Origin: Marinobacter mangrovi
Lineage (GTDB): Bacteria; Pseudomonadota; Gammaproteobacteria; Pseudomonadales; Oleiphilaceae
Reading direction: 5' to 3'
Length of the DNA: 64,000 nt
Assembly (NCBI RefSeq): GCF_016798325.1
Contig: NZ_JAERVO010000008.1
Location: 179,052-243,051, forward strand
In this document: positions 35,083 through 44,149 of the stretch, in pieces
How positions within the stretch are numbered: position 1 is the stretch's first letter
Layout: each line of letters begins with the position of its first letter
Position numbers and translations under genes: made by a program
Notes under the pieces: model-generated
What the model saw: only the letters and a program-made list of their open reading frames with translations
The model's database searches: none
What the model was told of the DNA's origin: nothing

Positions 35083-36744
35083 ATGGACGGCATTACTGAA
35101 GACGGCGCGCTCGCGTCGAACGGCCGGGGCTCGGCCGGCTTCTTCTCCCGTGAACGGACCATCGCCGGTCCGCAATTCAACCGATGGCTGGTGCCAACTG
35201 CCGCGCTGGCGATCCACCTGTGTATCGGGATGGCCTATGGCTTCTCGGTGTTCTGGCTGCCGATGACCAACATCGTCTCCAACGCTGATCCGGCGATGTG
35301 CTCGAACCTGAGCTTCTTCCAGGCACTGACCACCACCTCCTGTAACTGGACGGTGCCGCAGGTCACCCACATCTTCGAAACCTTTATCGCCATGCTCGGT
35401 GTCTCCGCAGCCCTCTGGGGCGGATGGCTTGAGCATGCGGGTCCGCGCAAAGCGGGTTGCATCGCGGCACTGTGCTGGGGTGGCGGTCTGATCGTCGGCG
35501 GCATCGGTGTGATGGTGCACCAGCTGTGGTTGGTCTACCTGGGTTGCGGCATCCTCGGCGGTATCGGCCAGGGGCTGGGTTACATCACTCCGGTTTCGAC
35601 CTTGATCAAATGGTTCCCGGACCGTCGCGGCATGGCCACCGGCTTTGCCATCATGGGCTACGGTGGTGGCGCAATGATCGGCGCGCCGCTGGCCGTCCTG
35701 CTGATGGGCCACTTCACCGGCTCCGGTGGTACCGGCGTTGCCATGACCCTGGTGGTGATGGGTGCGATCTACATCGTGGTGATGGCCTCCGGCGCGATCG
35801 GCTTCCGCGTGCCACCCAACGGCTGGAAGCCTGAAGGCTGGACACCACCGAAGGAAGCGCACGGCAGCGGCATGATTACCCGTCGCCACGTGCATCTCGA
35901 CACGGCCTGGAAAACCCGCCAGTTCTGGCTGATCTGGGGTGTGCTGTTCCTGAACGTAACCGCCGGCATTGCGGTGATCTCCATGGCCAGCCCGATGCTG
36001 CAGGATGTATTCGGCGGGGAGCTGGTCGGCATCGATAACGGCGGCGCAGCGCTGACAGCCGCGCAATCAGCGGCGGTGGCGGCAGCGGCCGCGGGCCTGG
36101 TCGGCCTGATCAGTCTGTTCAACAGTGTCGGCCGCCTGTTCTGGGCCTCACTGTCCGACAAGATCGGCCGCAAGAACACCTACTACACCTTCTTCATCCT
36201 CGGGATGATCGTCTACTGCCTGCTGCCCACCTGGGGCCATCTGGGCATGCCGCTGATGTTCGTCATCTCCATCTGCATCATCCTCAGTATGTATGGCGGT
36301 GGCTTCGCCACAGTGCCGGCGTACCTGGCGGATATCTTCGGGACGCAGATGGTGGGTGCGATCCACGGTCGCCTGCTGACGGCCTGGTCCGCGGCCGGGA
36401 TTGTCGGTCCGCTGGTGATTGCGGCGCTGCGCGAAGCCCAGCTTAATGCCGGCCTTGAACCCAGCCAGGTGTACGACCGCACGCTGTACATCATGGCCGG
36501 CCTCCTGTTCGCGGGCCTGATCTGCAACCTGCTGGTCAAACCGGTGAAGGAAGAGCACCACATGACCGACGAGGAAGTGGAGAAGGAGCGCTCCCTGCAG
36601 CACGACGACAGCATCTCGGCCAACGCAGAGACGGCGGCGCGAGGCAGCTTCGGCATCGGCGGCGTTCTGGCCTGGCTCGGGGTGGGCGTACCCTTCCTGA
36701 TCGGTCTGTACATCGCGCTGGCCAAGGCGGCTGCCCTGTTCTGA
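35083..36744 (+). CDS. OFA-family MFS transporter (oxalate/formate antiporter type)
   Basis: 553-residue inner-membrane carrier of the oxalate:formate antiporter family. It has 12 predicted helices plus an extended C-terminal region with an extra hydrophobic end. The N-terminal helix carries AIHLCIGMAYGFSVFWLPM; the loop and helix near 200 read GLGYITPVSTLIKWFPDRRG. ATG 35083 has gagagagga upstream; a TTG two codons earlier is less likely. It lies near, and convergent with, the regulator of a formate dehydrogenase operon. Transport of formate, oxalate or another small monocarboxylate is therefore likely; the exact substrate is inferred. Confidence 0.9.
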   Translation: MDGITEDGALASNGRGSAGFFSRERTIAGPQFNRWLVPTAALAIHLCIGMAYGFSVFWLPMTNIVSNADPAMCSNLSFFQALTTTSCNWTVPQVTHIFETFIAMLGVSAALWGGWLEHAGPRKAGCIAALCWGGGLIVGGIGVMVHQLWLVYLGCGILGGIGQGLGYITPVSTLIKWFPDRRGMATGFAIMGYGGGAMIGAPLAVLLMGHFTGSGGTGVAMTLVVMGAIYIVVMASGAIGFRVPPNGWKPEGWTPPKEAHGSGMITRRHVHLDTAWKTRQFWLIWGVLFLNVTAGIAVISMASPMLQDVFGGELVGIDNGGAALTAAQSAAVAAAAAGLVGLISLFNSVGRLFWASLSDKIGRKNTYYTFFILGMIVYCLLPTWGHLGMPLMFVISICIILSMYGGGFATVPAYLADIFGTQMVGAIHGRLLTAWSAAGIVGPLVIAALREAQLNAGLEPSQVYDRTLYIMAGLLFAGLICNLLVKPVKEEHHMTDEEVEKERSLQHDDSISANAETAARGSFGIGGVLAWLGVGVPFLIGLYIALAKAAALF

Positions 36745-36765
36745 CGTGAGACTTGGGTGAGTTTT

Positions 36766-36788
36766 CCGGGCGTCGTTACGGCGCCCGG
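36766..36788. terminator. Hairpin between convergent OFA transporter and regulator genes
   Basis: A 7-bp stem CCGGGCG / CGCCCGG with a 9-base loop between two convergent stop codons. It lacks a T-tract, so it is only a candidate. Confidence 0.35.
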
Positions 36789-36792
36789 AGAT

Positions 36793-37872
36793 TCAGGCGC
36801 GATCGCTTTCCAGCAACTGCGCGAAGGTACAGATCTCGCCACAACGATCCGGAGCATAGCCGGCCAGCTTATCGATCTCGGCCAGGAACGGTTCCGAACT
36901 CATCAACGCGAGCAGCTGCTGCATATTCTCCTGCTGCAGTCGCTCTTCGGGACAGATCAGCAGGTAGTGTTCGGTGGAGAGATGGATAAAGTCGAGGCCG
37001 AACTGGGCCGCAGCCGCCTCCACCCCGAAACCGACATCCGCCATGCCGGCGGCCACATAGGCCGCCACAGCCGTGTGGGTGAACTCTTCCCGCTCGGCGC
37101 CGTTGATCTGGCTTTCGGTAATGCCCTGCTCGGCCAACAGCATGTTGAAGAGGATACGGGTACCGGAATGTTCATCGCGATTGATAAAGCGGATGTCCGG
37201 GCGCGTGAGGTCAGCAAGACCGGTCACGTCTTTCCGGGTGTCGCTGCGAATGATGAGCCCCTGCTCCCGGGTGACAAACCGGATGATCCGCAGGCTCTTC
37301 AGGTCGAGCTGATCCCGGTAGGCCCGCATCACCTGATCCGCCAGCCGCGAGCAGGATGGAAAATGGAAACTGGCGATGTCGCAGTCCCCGCGACCCAGCG
37401 CATTCAGCGCCTCGGCCGGATTGCAGTACTGCAGGTCCAGCTCCACCTGATCGGCAAAGTCGGGCAGCAGCGCCACCGCATAACCATGACTGGCGTGCAG
37501 CCTGAGAATCGGATGCGCACCGGCCAGCAACTGCTGCAGCTGGTTGTTCAATTCCGACGCCATGCTGTCCATTTGCGGCCCCAGTCGCGCCTTCACACGC
37601 TGCTCGGACCAGAGCAGTTTCTCGCCCAACGGCGAGAGTTTCGTGCCCTGCCCCTTGCGCATATTGACCAACGGGAGCCCGAAGAAATCGGCACCGCGGT
37701 TGAGCAGGTTCCAGGCGTGACGGTAGGAAATCCGGGCCTCCTCGGCCGCCAGGGTGAGTTTACCGGAGTCCCTCAGGCTCTTGAGCAGCCGGAACAGGAC
37801 CGGGTCGAAAAGCTCGCCGTCGTCGCTGCGAAACACCCAGGCCGGCGAGATACTCAGCTTTTTTCTATGCAT
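36793..37872 (-). CDS. ModE-like HTH regulator fused to a substrate-binding-like domain, probable formate dehydrogenase regulator
   Basis: 359 residues. The N-terminal ~110 residues are a ModE/LysR-type winged helix (LFRLLKSLRDSGKLTLAAEEARISYRHAWN, abridged). The rest resembles periplasmic molybdate- or tungstate-binding proteins (LRLHASHGYAVALLPDF, SGTRILFNMLLAEQGI, GMADVGFGVEAAA) but without a signal peptide, so it is cytosolic. It is divergent from fdsG, and the 127-base control region holds two palindromes. Because the enzyme needs a molybdenum or tungsten cofactor, sensing of oxyanion or a small ligand is plausible. The ligand is inference. Confidence 0.85.
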   Translation of the reverse strand: MHRKKLSISPAWVFRSDDGELFDPVLFRLLKSLRDSGKLTLAAEEARISYRHAWNLLNRGADFFGLPLVNMRKGQGTKLSPLGEKLLWSEQRVKARLGPQMDSMASELNNQLQQLLAGAHPILRLHASHGYAVALLPDFADQVELDLQYCNPAEALNALGRGDCDIASFHFPSCSRLADQVMRAYRDQLDLKSLRIIRFVTREQGLIIRSDTRKDVTGLADLTRPDIRFINRDEHSGTRILFNMLLAEQGITESQINGAEREEFTHTAVAAYVAAGMADVGFGVEAAAAQFGLDFIHLSTEHYLLICPEERLQQENMQQLLALMSSEPFLAEIDKLAGYAPDRCGEICTFAQLLESDRA

Positions 37873-37884
37873 TGTTATTCATAT

Positions 37885-37922
37885 TTATGGGGCGATAGGG
37901 GAGTGCTATTTTGGCCCCATAA
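37885..37922. promoter_or_regulatory. Inverted repeat in the fds control region
   Basis: Perfect 9-bp arms TTATGGGGC (37885-37893) and GCCCCATAA (37914-37922) separated by 20 bases, starting 13 bases from the regulator's start codon. It is a candidate binding site of the ModE-like regulator. Confidence 0.5.
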
Positions 37923-37946
37923 CGTCTCAAAAGCCAAAACAATTAA

Positions 37947-37958
37947 GAACGATCGTTC
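37947..37958. promoter_or_regulatory. 12-bp perfect palindrome upstream of fdsG
   Basis: GAACGATCGTTC, 42 bases before the fdsG start. It could be a second operator or part of the promoter region, with TATAAAA following at 37960. Confidence 0.4.
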
Positions 37959-37999
37959 CTATAAAAGCGATCCACTAACAACCTGATGAGATAACTGCC

Positions 38000-38506
38000 A
38001 TGCCACACGCCGGTCCCCAACCCGTACAGGACTGGACGCCCGAGCTGATCCAGCAGGCGGTCGACGCGCATAAAGACATGCCCGGCGCCATGTTGCCGAT
38101 CCTCCACGCGATCCAGGACCGCTTCGGTTATATTCCGGAAGCAGCCGTCCCGATCATTGCCGAATCCCTGCGTCACACCCGCGCGGAAGTACACGGCATC
38201 ATCAGCTTCTACCACCACTTCCGGACCCAGCCCTCCGGGAGCCATGTCGTCCAGGTTTGCCGGGCCGAAGCCTGCCAGGCCGTTGGCGCCCGCCAACTGG
38301 AGGCGCACGTCAAGGAGCGCCTGGGCGTCGACTACCACCACACCAGCCGCGACAACGAATTCACGCTGGAGCCGGTGTACTGCCTCGGCAATTGTGCCTG
38401 CGGCCCGTCCATCCGGGTGGATGACGACATCCACGGCCGCATGGACGCCGACAAGTTTGACCGACTGGTGGACAACCTGACCACGACCGCCGTGGAGGTA
38501 AAGTGA
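38000..38506 (+). CDS. fdsG: NAD-dependent formate dehydrogenase gamma subunit
   Basis: 168-residue NuoE-like subunit with one [2Fe-2S] cluster, ligands in CRAEAC (near 90-95) and CLGNC (near 131-135). It belongs to the cytoplasmic, multi-subunit FdsGBAD formate dehydrogenase that oxidises formate to CO2 and reduces NAD. The C-terminal stop overlaps the fdsB start (TGATG). Confidence 0.94.
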   Translation: MPHAGPQPVQDWTPELIQQAVDAHKDMPGAMLPILHAIQDRFGYIPEAAVPIIAESLRHTRAEVHGIISFYHHFRTQPSGSHVVQVCRAEACQAVGARQLEAHVKERLGVDYHHTSRDNEFTLEPVYCLGNCACGPSIRVDDDIHGRMDADKFDRLVDNLTTTAVEVK

Positions 38507-40050
38507 TGACTGTGACCGTCTATGTGCCTTGCGACACGACGGCCCTGGCCCTGGGTGCCAACGCCGTGGCCGACGCGCTGCAGCAGGCCGCCAAAGCCAA
38601 AGGCGTCGATATCAATCTCGTGCGCAACGGGTCCCGCGGCCTGTTCTGGCTGGAGCCACTGGTCGAGGTGGAGACATCCGAGGGCCGCGTTGCCTATGGC
38701 CCTGTGGAAGCGTCAGACGTGAGTGGTCTTGTCGAAGCCGGCTTGTTCGAGGGCAAGGCGGAACATCCGCTGGCCCACGGCCTGACCGACGAGATTCCAT
38801 ACCTTAAGAAACAGCAGCGTCTGACCTTCTCCCGGATTGGCGTGACCGACCCGCTGTCCATCGAGGACTACCGCGCCCATCACGGCTTCGCCGGCCTGGA
38901 AAACGCCCTCAACATGGACGGCCAGGCGATCGTCGATGCCGTGAAAGACTCGGGCCTGCGCGGTCGCGGCGGCGCCGCCTTCCCCACCGGCATCAAATGG
39001 CAGACCGTACACGACGAGCCGGAAGGCCAGAAGTACATCGTCTGCAATGCGGACGAAGGCGACTCCGGCACCTTCGCCGACCGGCTGGTGATGGAATGCG
39101 ACCCGTACATGCTGATCGAGGGCATGACCATCGCCGGGCTCGCCGTCGGCGCCAGTCAGGGCTACGTCTACCTGCGCTCGGAATACCCGGTGGCGCATCG
39201 CATATTCAACGAAGCCCTGGACCGGGCCTACAGGGCCGGTTATCTGGGCCGGAACATCCGCGGCAGCGGCAAACACTTCGACCTGGAAGTCCGTCTCGGC
39301 GCCGGTGCCTACATCTGCGGTGAGGAAACCTCCCTGCTGGACAGCCTGGAAGGCAAACGGGGCATGGTGCGCGCCAAGCCACCGCTGCCCGCCATCAAAG
39401 GCCTGTTTGGCCGACCGACCGTGGTTAACAACGTCCTGTCCCTGGCAGCCGTGCCCAACATCCTCGATCAGGGCGCACAGGCCTACGCCGATTACGGCAT
39501 GGGCAAATCCCGCGGCACGCTCCCCATGCAACTGGCTGGCAACGTTAAACGCGGCGGCCTGGTGGAGCTGGCGTTCGGCATCACCCTGCGGGAACTGATG
39601 GACGACTTCGGTGGCGGCACCCTGAGTGGCCGTTCGCTCAAAGCCGTGCAGGTCGGCGGACCGCTCGGCGCCTACCTGCCGGAAAGCCAGTGGGATACGC
39701 CCATCGATTACGAAGCCTTCGCCGAGTTCGGCGGTGTGGTCGGCCACGGCGGCGTGGTGATGTTCGATGACACTGTGGACATGGGCGAACAGGCCCGCTT
39801 CGCCATGGAATTCTGCAGCGTCGAATCCTGCGGCAAGTGCACCCCCTGCCGGATTGGCGCGGTGCGCGGCGTCGAAGTCATCGACCGCATCCGCGCCGGC
39901 GAAAATGCAGACGCCAACCTCACGCTGCTGACCGACCTCTGCGAAACCATGGTGGACGGCTCGCTCTGCGCCATGGGCGGAATGACACCCTTCCCGGTGC
40001 AGAGTGTGATGAAACATTTCCCGAATGACCTGACCCGGCAGAAAGCCTGA
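38506..40050 (+). CDS. fdsB: NAD-dependent formate dehydrogenase beta subunit
   Basis: 514-residue NuoF-like flavoprotein that passes electrons to NAD. The first ~110 residues are a thioredoxin-like domain (NuoE-like, without cluster Cys). The FMN/NADH site is GRGGAAFPTGIKW and ADEGDSGTF, near 150-185. The 4Fe-4S ligands are ESCGKCTPCRIG near 445 and a final Cys in GSLCAMGG. I use ATG 38506 rather than the GTG one codon upstream because it gives the TGATG overlap. Confidence 0.95.
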   Translation: MTVTVYVPCDTTALALGANAVADALQQAAKAKGVDINLVRNGSRGLFWLEPLVEVETSEGRVAYGPVEASDVSGLVEAGLFEGKAEHPLAHGLTDEIPYLKKQQRLTFSRIGVTDPLSIEDYRAHHGFAGLENALNMDGQAIVDAVKDSGLRGRGGAAFPTGIKWQTVHDEPEGQKYIVCNADEGDSGTFADRLVMECDPYMLIEGMTIAGLAVGASQGYVYLRSEYPVAHRIFNEALDRAYRAGYLGRNIRGSGKHFDLEVRLGAGAYICGEETSLLDSLEGKRGMVRAKPPLPAIKGLFGRPTVVNNVLSLAAVPNILDQGAQAYADYGMGKSRGTLPMQLAGNVKRGGLVELAFGITLRELMDDFGGGTLSGRSLKAVQVGGPLGAYLPESQWDTPIDYEAFAEFGGVVGHGGVVMFDDTVDMGEQARFAMEFCSVESCGKCTPCRIGAVRGVEVIDRIRAGENADANLTLLTDLCETMVDGSLCAMGGMTPFPVQSVMKHFPNDLTRQKA

Positions 40051-40067
40051 CGGAGGGGAGACACCTC

Positions 40068-42956
40068 ATGCTGAACTATTTCGACCCCAGCCAATACCGC
40101 ATCGATCCCGACCGGGATTACGGCACTCCGGCCCAGCTCTCCGAAAAGGCCGTGGCCCTGACCATCGACGGCGTCGAGATCAGCGTGCCGGAAGGCACCT
40201 CCGTGATGCGAGCAGCCGCCCTCGCCGGCATCACCGTGCCCAAACTCTGCGCCTCGGACAACCTGGAGGCCTTCGGCTCCTGCCGGCTTTGCGCGGTGGA
40301 AATCGAAGGCAAGCGCGGCTATCCCGCGTCCTGCACCACACCGGTAGCCGAGGGCATGGAAGTCCATACCCAGACCGGCAAGCTCGCCAAGCTGCGGCGC
40401 AACATTATGGAGCTGTATATCTCCGATCACCCGCTGGACTGCCTGACCTGCCCTGCCAACGGCGATTGCGAGCTGCAGGACATGGCCGGGGCCGTCGGCC
40501 TTCGGGACGTACGCTACGGGTTTGACGGTGCGAACCACCTGGACGCGGAAACCGACGCCTCCAACCCCTACTTCAGCTTCGATCCCAGCAAGTGCATCGT
40601 CTGCTCCCGCTGCGTGCGGGCCTGCGAGGAAGTCCAGGGCACCTTCGCCCTCACCATCGACGGCCGCGGTTTTGACTCCAAGGTGGCCGCCAGCCAGGAC
40701 GAAGACTTCATGGATTCCGAGTGCGTGTCCTGCGGCGCCTGCGTGCAGGCCTGCCCGACCTCGACGCTGATGGAAAAGAGTGTGATCGAGGAAGGTGTGC
40801 CGGAGCACAGCGTCGTCACCACCTGCGCTTACTGCGGCGTGGGCTGCTCGTTCAAGGCGGAAATGAAAGGCGACCAGCTGGTGCGCATGGTGCCCTACAA
40901 GGGCGGCGACGCGAACCACGGCCACTCCTGCGTGAAAGGCCGCTTTGCCTTCGGCTACGCCACCCACAAGGATCGCATCACCGAACCGATGATCCGCGAT
41001 TCCATCGACCAGCCCTGGCGCACCGTCTCCTGGGAAGAAGCCATCGCCTTCTCCGCCAAACGTCTTAAAGACATCCAGGCCCAGTATGGCCGGGAAAGCA
41101 TCGGCGGCATCACCTCCTCCCGCTGCACCAATGAAGAAACCTACCTGGTGCAGAAGCTGGTGCGCGCGGGCTTCGGCAACAACAACACCGACACCTGCGC
41201 CCGGGTCTGCCATTCCCCGACCGGCTATGGTCTGAAGACCACCATCGGCGAATCCGCCGGCACCCAGACTTTTGACTCCGTGATGAAGGCCGACACCATC
41301 CTGGTCATCGGCGCCAACCCGACCGATGCCCACCCGGTGTTCGCCTCGCAGATGCGCCGCCGCCTGCGCCAGGGTGCCACCCTGATCGTCGCCGACCCGC
41401 GTCGGATCGACCTGCTGAAGACGCCCCATGGCAGCACCAGCATGCACCTGCCGCTGCGGCCCGGAACCAACGTGGCGCTGATCAACTCATTGGCCCATGT
41501 GGTCGTCACTGAAGGGCTGGAAGACACGGATTTCATCAACAAACGCTGTGAAGGCGACGCGTACAAAGCTTGGCGCGACTTCATCAGCGAGGAACGAAAC
41601 TCTCCTGAAGCACTGGAAGCGGAGACGGGTGTCCCCGCCGAACAGGTTCGCAAGGCGGCCCGCGCTTACGCCAACGCCGGTAACGGCGCCATCTACTACG
41701 GCCTGGGTGTGACCGAACACAGCCAGGGCTCCACCATGGTGATGGGCATTGCCAACCTCGCCATGGCCACCGGCAACCTCGGCCGTGAAGGCGTGGGCGT
41801 GAACCCGCTGCGGGGCCAGAACAACGTGCAGGGCTCCTGCGACATGGGCTCCTTCCCGCACGAGCTGCCGGGCTACCAGCATGTGGGCGATCCCGCCGTG
41901 CGCGAGCGCTTCGAAAACCTGTGGCACGTGAAGATCGACGACGAGCCGGGCCTGCGCATTCCCAACATGTTCGACGCCGCCATCGCCGGCCACTTCAAGG
42001 CGCTGTACGTGCAGGGCGAGGACATCGCGCAATCGGATCCCAACACTCAGCACGTGGAGCAGGCGCTGACGTCCCTGGACTGCCTGATCGTGCAGGACAT
42101 CTTCCTGAACGAGACCGCCAAGTACGCCCACGTCCTGTTGCCGGGCTCCACCTTCCTGGAGAAGAACGGCACCTTCACCAACGCCGAACGCCGCATCAAC
42201 CGGGTGCGCAAGGTGATGGCGCCAGTGGCCGGCAAGGAAGACTGGGAGGTCACCCAGGATCTGGCCAACGCCCTGGGCTACCCGATGAACTACAGCCACC
42301 CGTCCGAAATCATGGACGAGATCGCCCAGCTCACGCCGACCTTTACCGGGGTCAGCTACGCGAAGCTGGACGAACTGGGCAGCATCCAGTGGCCGTGTAA
42401 CGCCGAACACCCGGACGGCACGCCCACCATGCACGAGCTGGACTTCCCCATCGGCAAGGGGCATTTCGCGATCACCGAATACGTCGCCACGCCGGAACGC
42501 AGCACCCGGCGCTATCCGCTGCTGCTGACTACCGGCCGGATTCTCAGCCAATATAACGTCGGCGCCCAGACCCGGCGGACCGAGAACAGCCGCTGGCACG
42601 AAGAGGACGTGCTGGAAATCCATCCCAGCGATGCGGAATTGCGGGGCATCAGCGACGGCGACTGGCTGGGCGTGAGCAGTCGGGTCGGCCAGACCGTGCT
42701 ACGCTGCCGTATCAGCGATCGCATGCAGCCCGGAGTGGTTTACACCACGTTCCACCATCCAGGCAGCGGTGCCAACGTGATCACCACCGACAGCTCCGAC
42801 TGGGCGACCAACTGCCCGGAATACAAGGTCACAGCGGTGCAGGTGGAAAAAGTGTCGCAGCCGTCGGAATGGCAGAAGCATTTCCAGTCCTTTGACGAGA
42901 AGCAACACGAATATCTCGAAAAATCGAAAGATGAGTCCAACTTTGCCCTTAAATGA
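40068..42956 (+). CDS. fdsA: NAD-dependent formate dehydrogenase alpha (catalytic) subunit
   Basis: 962-residue molybdenum or tungsten enzyme. In order it has a [2Fe-2S] domain (LCASDNLEAFGSCRLC), a His-Cys3 cluster (HPLDCLTCPANGDC), two 4Fe-4S clusters (CIVCSRCVRAC, CVSCGACVQACP), a further cluster (CAYCGVGC), and the bis-MGD domains with the metal-ligating Cys in ARVCHSPTG near residue 380. A Cys, not Sec, is used. Formate is oxidised here and electrons pass to FdsB. It starts 17 bases after fdsB. Confidence 0.96.
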   Translation: MLNYFDPSQYRIDPDRDYGTPAQLSEKAVALTIDGVEISVPEGTSVMRAAALAGITVPKLCASDNLEAFGSCRLCAVEIEGKRGYPASCTTPVAEGMEVHTQTGKLAKLRRNIMELYISDHPLDCLTCPANGDCELQDMAGAVGLRDVRYGFDGANHLDAETDASNPYFSFDPSKCIVCSRCVRACEEVQGTFALTIDGRGFDSKVAASQDEDFMDSECVSCGACVQACPTSTLMEKSVIEEGVPEHSVVTTCAYCGVGCSFKAEMKGDQLVRMVPYKGGDANHGHSCVKGRFAFGYATHKDRITEPMIRDSIDQPWRTVSWEEAIAFSAKRLKDIQAQYGRESIGGITSSRCTNEETYLVQKLVRAGFGNNNTDTCARVCHSPTGYGLKTTIGESAGTQTFDSVMKADTILVIGANPTDAHPVFASQMRRRLRQGATLIVADPRRIDLLKTPHGSTSMHLPLRPGTNVALINSLAHVVVTEGLEDTDFINKRCEGDAYKAWRDFISEERNSPEALEAETGVPAEQVRKAARAYANAGNGAIYYGLGVTEHSQGSTMVMGIANLAMATGNLGREGVGVNPLRGQNNVQGSCDMGSFPHELPGYQHVGDPAVRERFENLWHVKIDDEPGLRIPNMFDAAIAGHFKALYVQGEDIAQSDPNTQHVEQALTSLDCLIVQDIFLNETAKYAHVLLPGSTFLEKNGTFTNAERRINRVRKVMAPVAGKEDWEVTQDLANALGYPMNYSHPSEIMDEIAQLTPTFTGVSYAKLDELGSIQWPCNAEHPDGTPTMHELDFPIGKGHFAITEYVATPERSTRRYPLLLTTGRILSQYNVGAQTRRTENSRWHEEDVLEIHPSDAELRGISDGDWLGVSSRVGQTVLRCRISDRMQPGVVYTTFHHPGSGANVITTDSSDWATNCPEYKVTAVQVEKVSQPSEWQKHFQSFDEKQHEYLEKSKDESNFALK

Positions 42957-43812
42957 CGGAGAAGACCCGGCCACACCACCGGACGGCCTCTCGCCCCTGT
43001 TCCGGACCCGCGTCGACGAACGCGGGACGGAACACAGCGGGGAAGCCGAGGACGTTGTGGCCGAGGAAATGCCGGTGGCGATGGTCTACAACGGCATTTC
43101 CCACGCCGTGATGATGGCGACGCCGGTGGACCTGGAGGACTTTGCGACCGGTTTCAGCCTGACCGAATCCATCCTGGACCGTCCGGATGAACTCTACGAC
43201 ATCGAGGTGCATTTCAGTCCGGCGGGAGCGACAGTCGAGATGACCATCGCCAGCGAACGGATGTTTGCCCTGAAAGCCCAGCGTCGCAACATGACCGGCC
43301 GGACCGGTTGCGGGCTGTGCGGCACCGAATCACTGGAGCACGCCATCCGGGACATCCCGAATGTGGGGGCTCACCCGGCCATCACCGACGAGGCCGTGCA
43401 GAAAGCGGTACGCGAGCTGAAACAGCACCAGCCCCTGCAGGCCCAAACCGGTGCCACCCACGCCGCCGCCTGGTGCGATGTGGACGGCTCGATTCTCGCC
43501 GTGCGCGAGGACGTGGGCCGGCACAACGCGCTCGACAAACTGGTGGGCTACTGGCTGCGGCAGGGTCGTGATTTCCGGAGCGGGTTCGCTCTGGTGTCCA
43601 GCCGGGGCAGTTTCGAGATGGTTCAGAAAAGCGCCATGGTCGGCATCGGCTGCCTGGTCGCGGTTTCAGCGCCGACCGGCCTGGCGATCCGCGAGGCGCG
43701 CAAGGCCAACCTGACCCTGATCGGTTTCGCCCGACCGGGTCGACACGTGATTTACCACAGCGGAGAAACGTCGGCCCAACCGGCCGGCGCCATGCAGGAG
43801 AATAAAACGTGA
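42931..43812 (+). CDS. fdhD: Formate dehydrogenase accessory sulfurtransferase FdhD
   Basis: 293-residue sulfur carrier that sulfurates the bis-MGD cofactor before it enters FdsA. The two functional Cys are in RTGCGLCGTES near residue 128-131; the C-terminal cofactor-binding end is FARPGRHVIYH. ATG 42931 overlaps the end of fdsA by 26 bases, with only a weak ribosome site, so coupling to fdsA translation is likely. The N-terminus is ~25 residues longer than in E. coli FdhD. Confidence 0.94.
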   Translation: MSPTLPLNDGEDPATPPDGLSPLFRTRVDERGTEHSGEAEDVVAEEMPVAMVYNGISHAVMMATPVDLEDFATGFSLTESILDRPDELYDIEVHFSPAGATVEMTIASERMFALKAQRRNMTGRTGCGLCGTESLEHAIRDIPNVGAHPAITDEAVQKAVRELKQHQPLQAQTGATHAAAWCDVDGSILAVREDVGRHNALDKLVGYWLRQGRDFRSGFALVSSRGSFEMVQKSAMVGIGCLVAVSAPTGLAIREARKANLTLIGFARPGRHVIYHSGETSAQPAGAMQENKT

Positions 43813-44048
43813 ATAACGAACTGCATCACCTGATCGAGATGATCAACCAGATCAGCGACAACAACCTGCATCACGGTGAGGCCGAGCACGCCGCGGACAT
43901 GGTCGCCACCCACCTGAAGAAGTTCTGGGCCCGCAGCATGAAGGATCAGATCATCGCCTACGCCGAGAGCGACGGCAGCGAGCTCAACGCCGTGTCAAAA
44001 CTGGCGGTGGAAGAACTCAAGGCGTGGCGTCAGGCCAAGGCGAGTTAA
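43809..44048 (+). CDS. fdsD: Formate dehydrogenase delta subunit
   Basis: 79-residue FdsD-family protein with the usual features: LIEMINQISDNNLHHG, then AADMVATHLKKFWARSMK, an all-helical chain without Cys. It is needed for assembly or stability of FdsGBA in known systems. It starts with GTG at 43809, overlapping the fdhD stop by four bases (GTGA). Confidence 0.92.
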   Translation: MNNELHHLIEMINQISDNNLHHGEAEHAADMVATHLKKFWARSMKDQIIAYAESDGSELNAVSKLAVEELKAWRQAKAS

Positions 44049-44149
44049 AATCCTCTGGTTGCCTGGTCCTTATTTTATTTTTTCAGTGAAATTATAATAA
44101 CGGGCAGCGTTGAATTAACTTCGCGACGGCCAAGTATCAATACTCTGTA

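Noticed and set aside
34852..36066. Upstream part of a 465-codon minus-strand frame opposite the OFA transporter
   Set aside because: Antisense to a real transporter. Only the last 60 codons (34669-34851), outside that gene, were kept as a doubtful small ORF.
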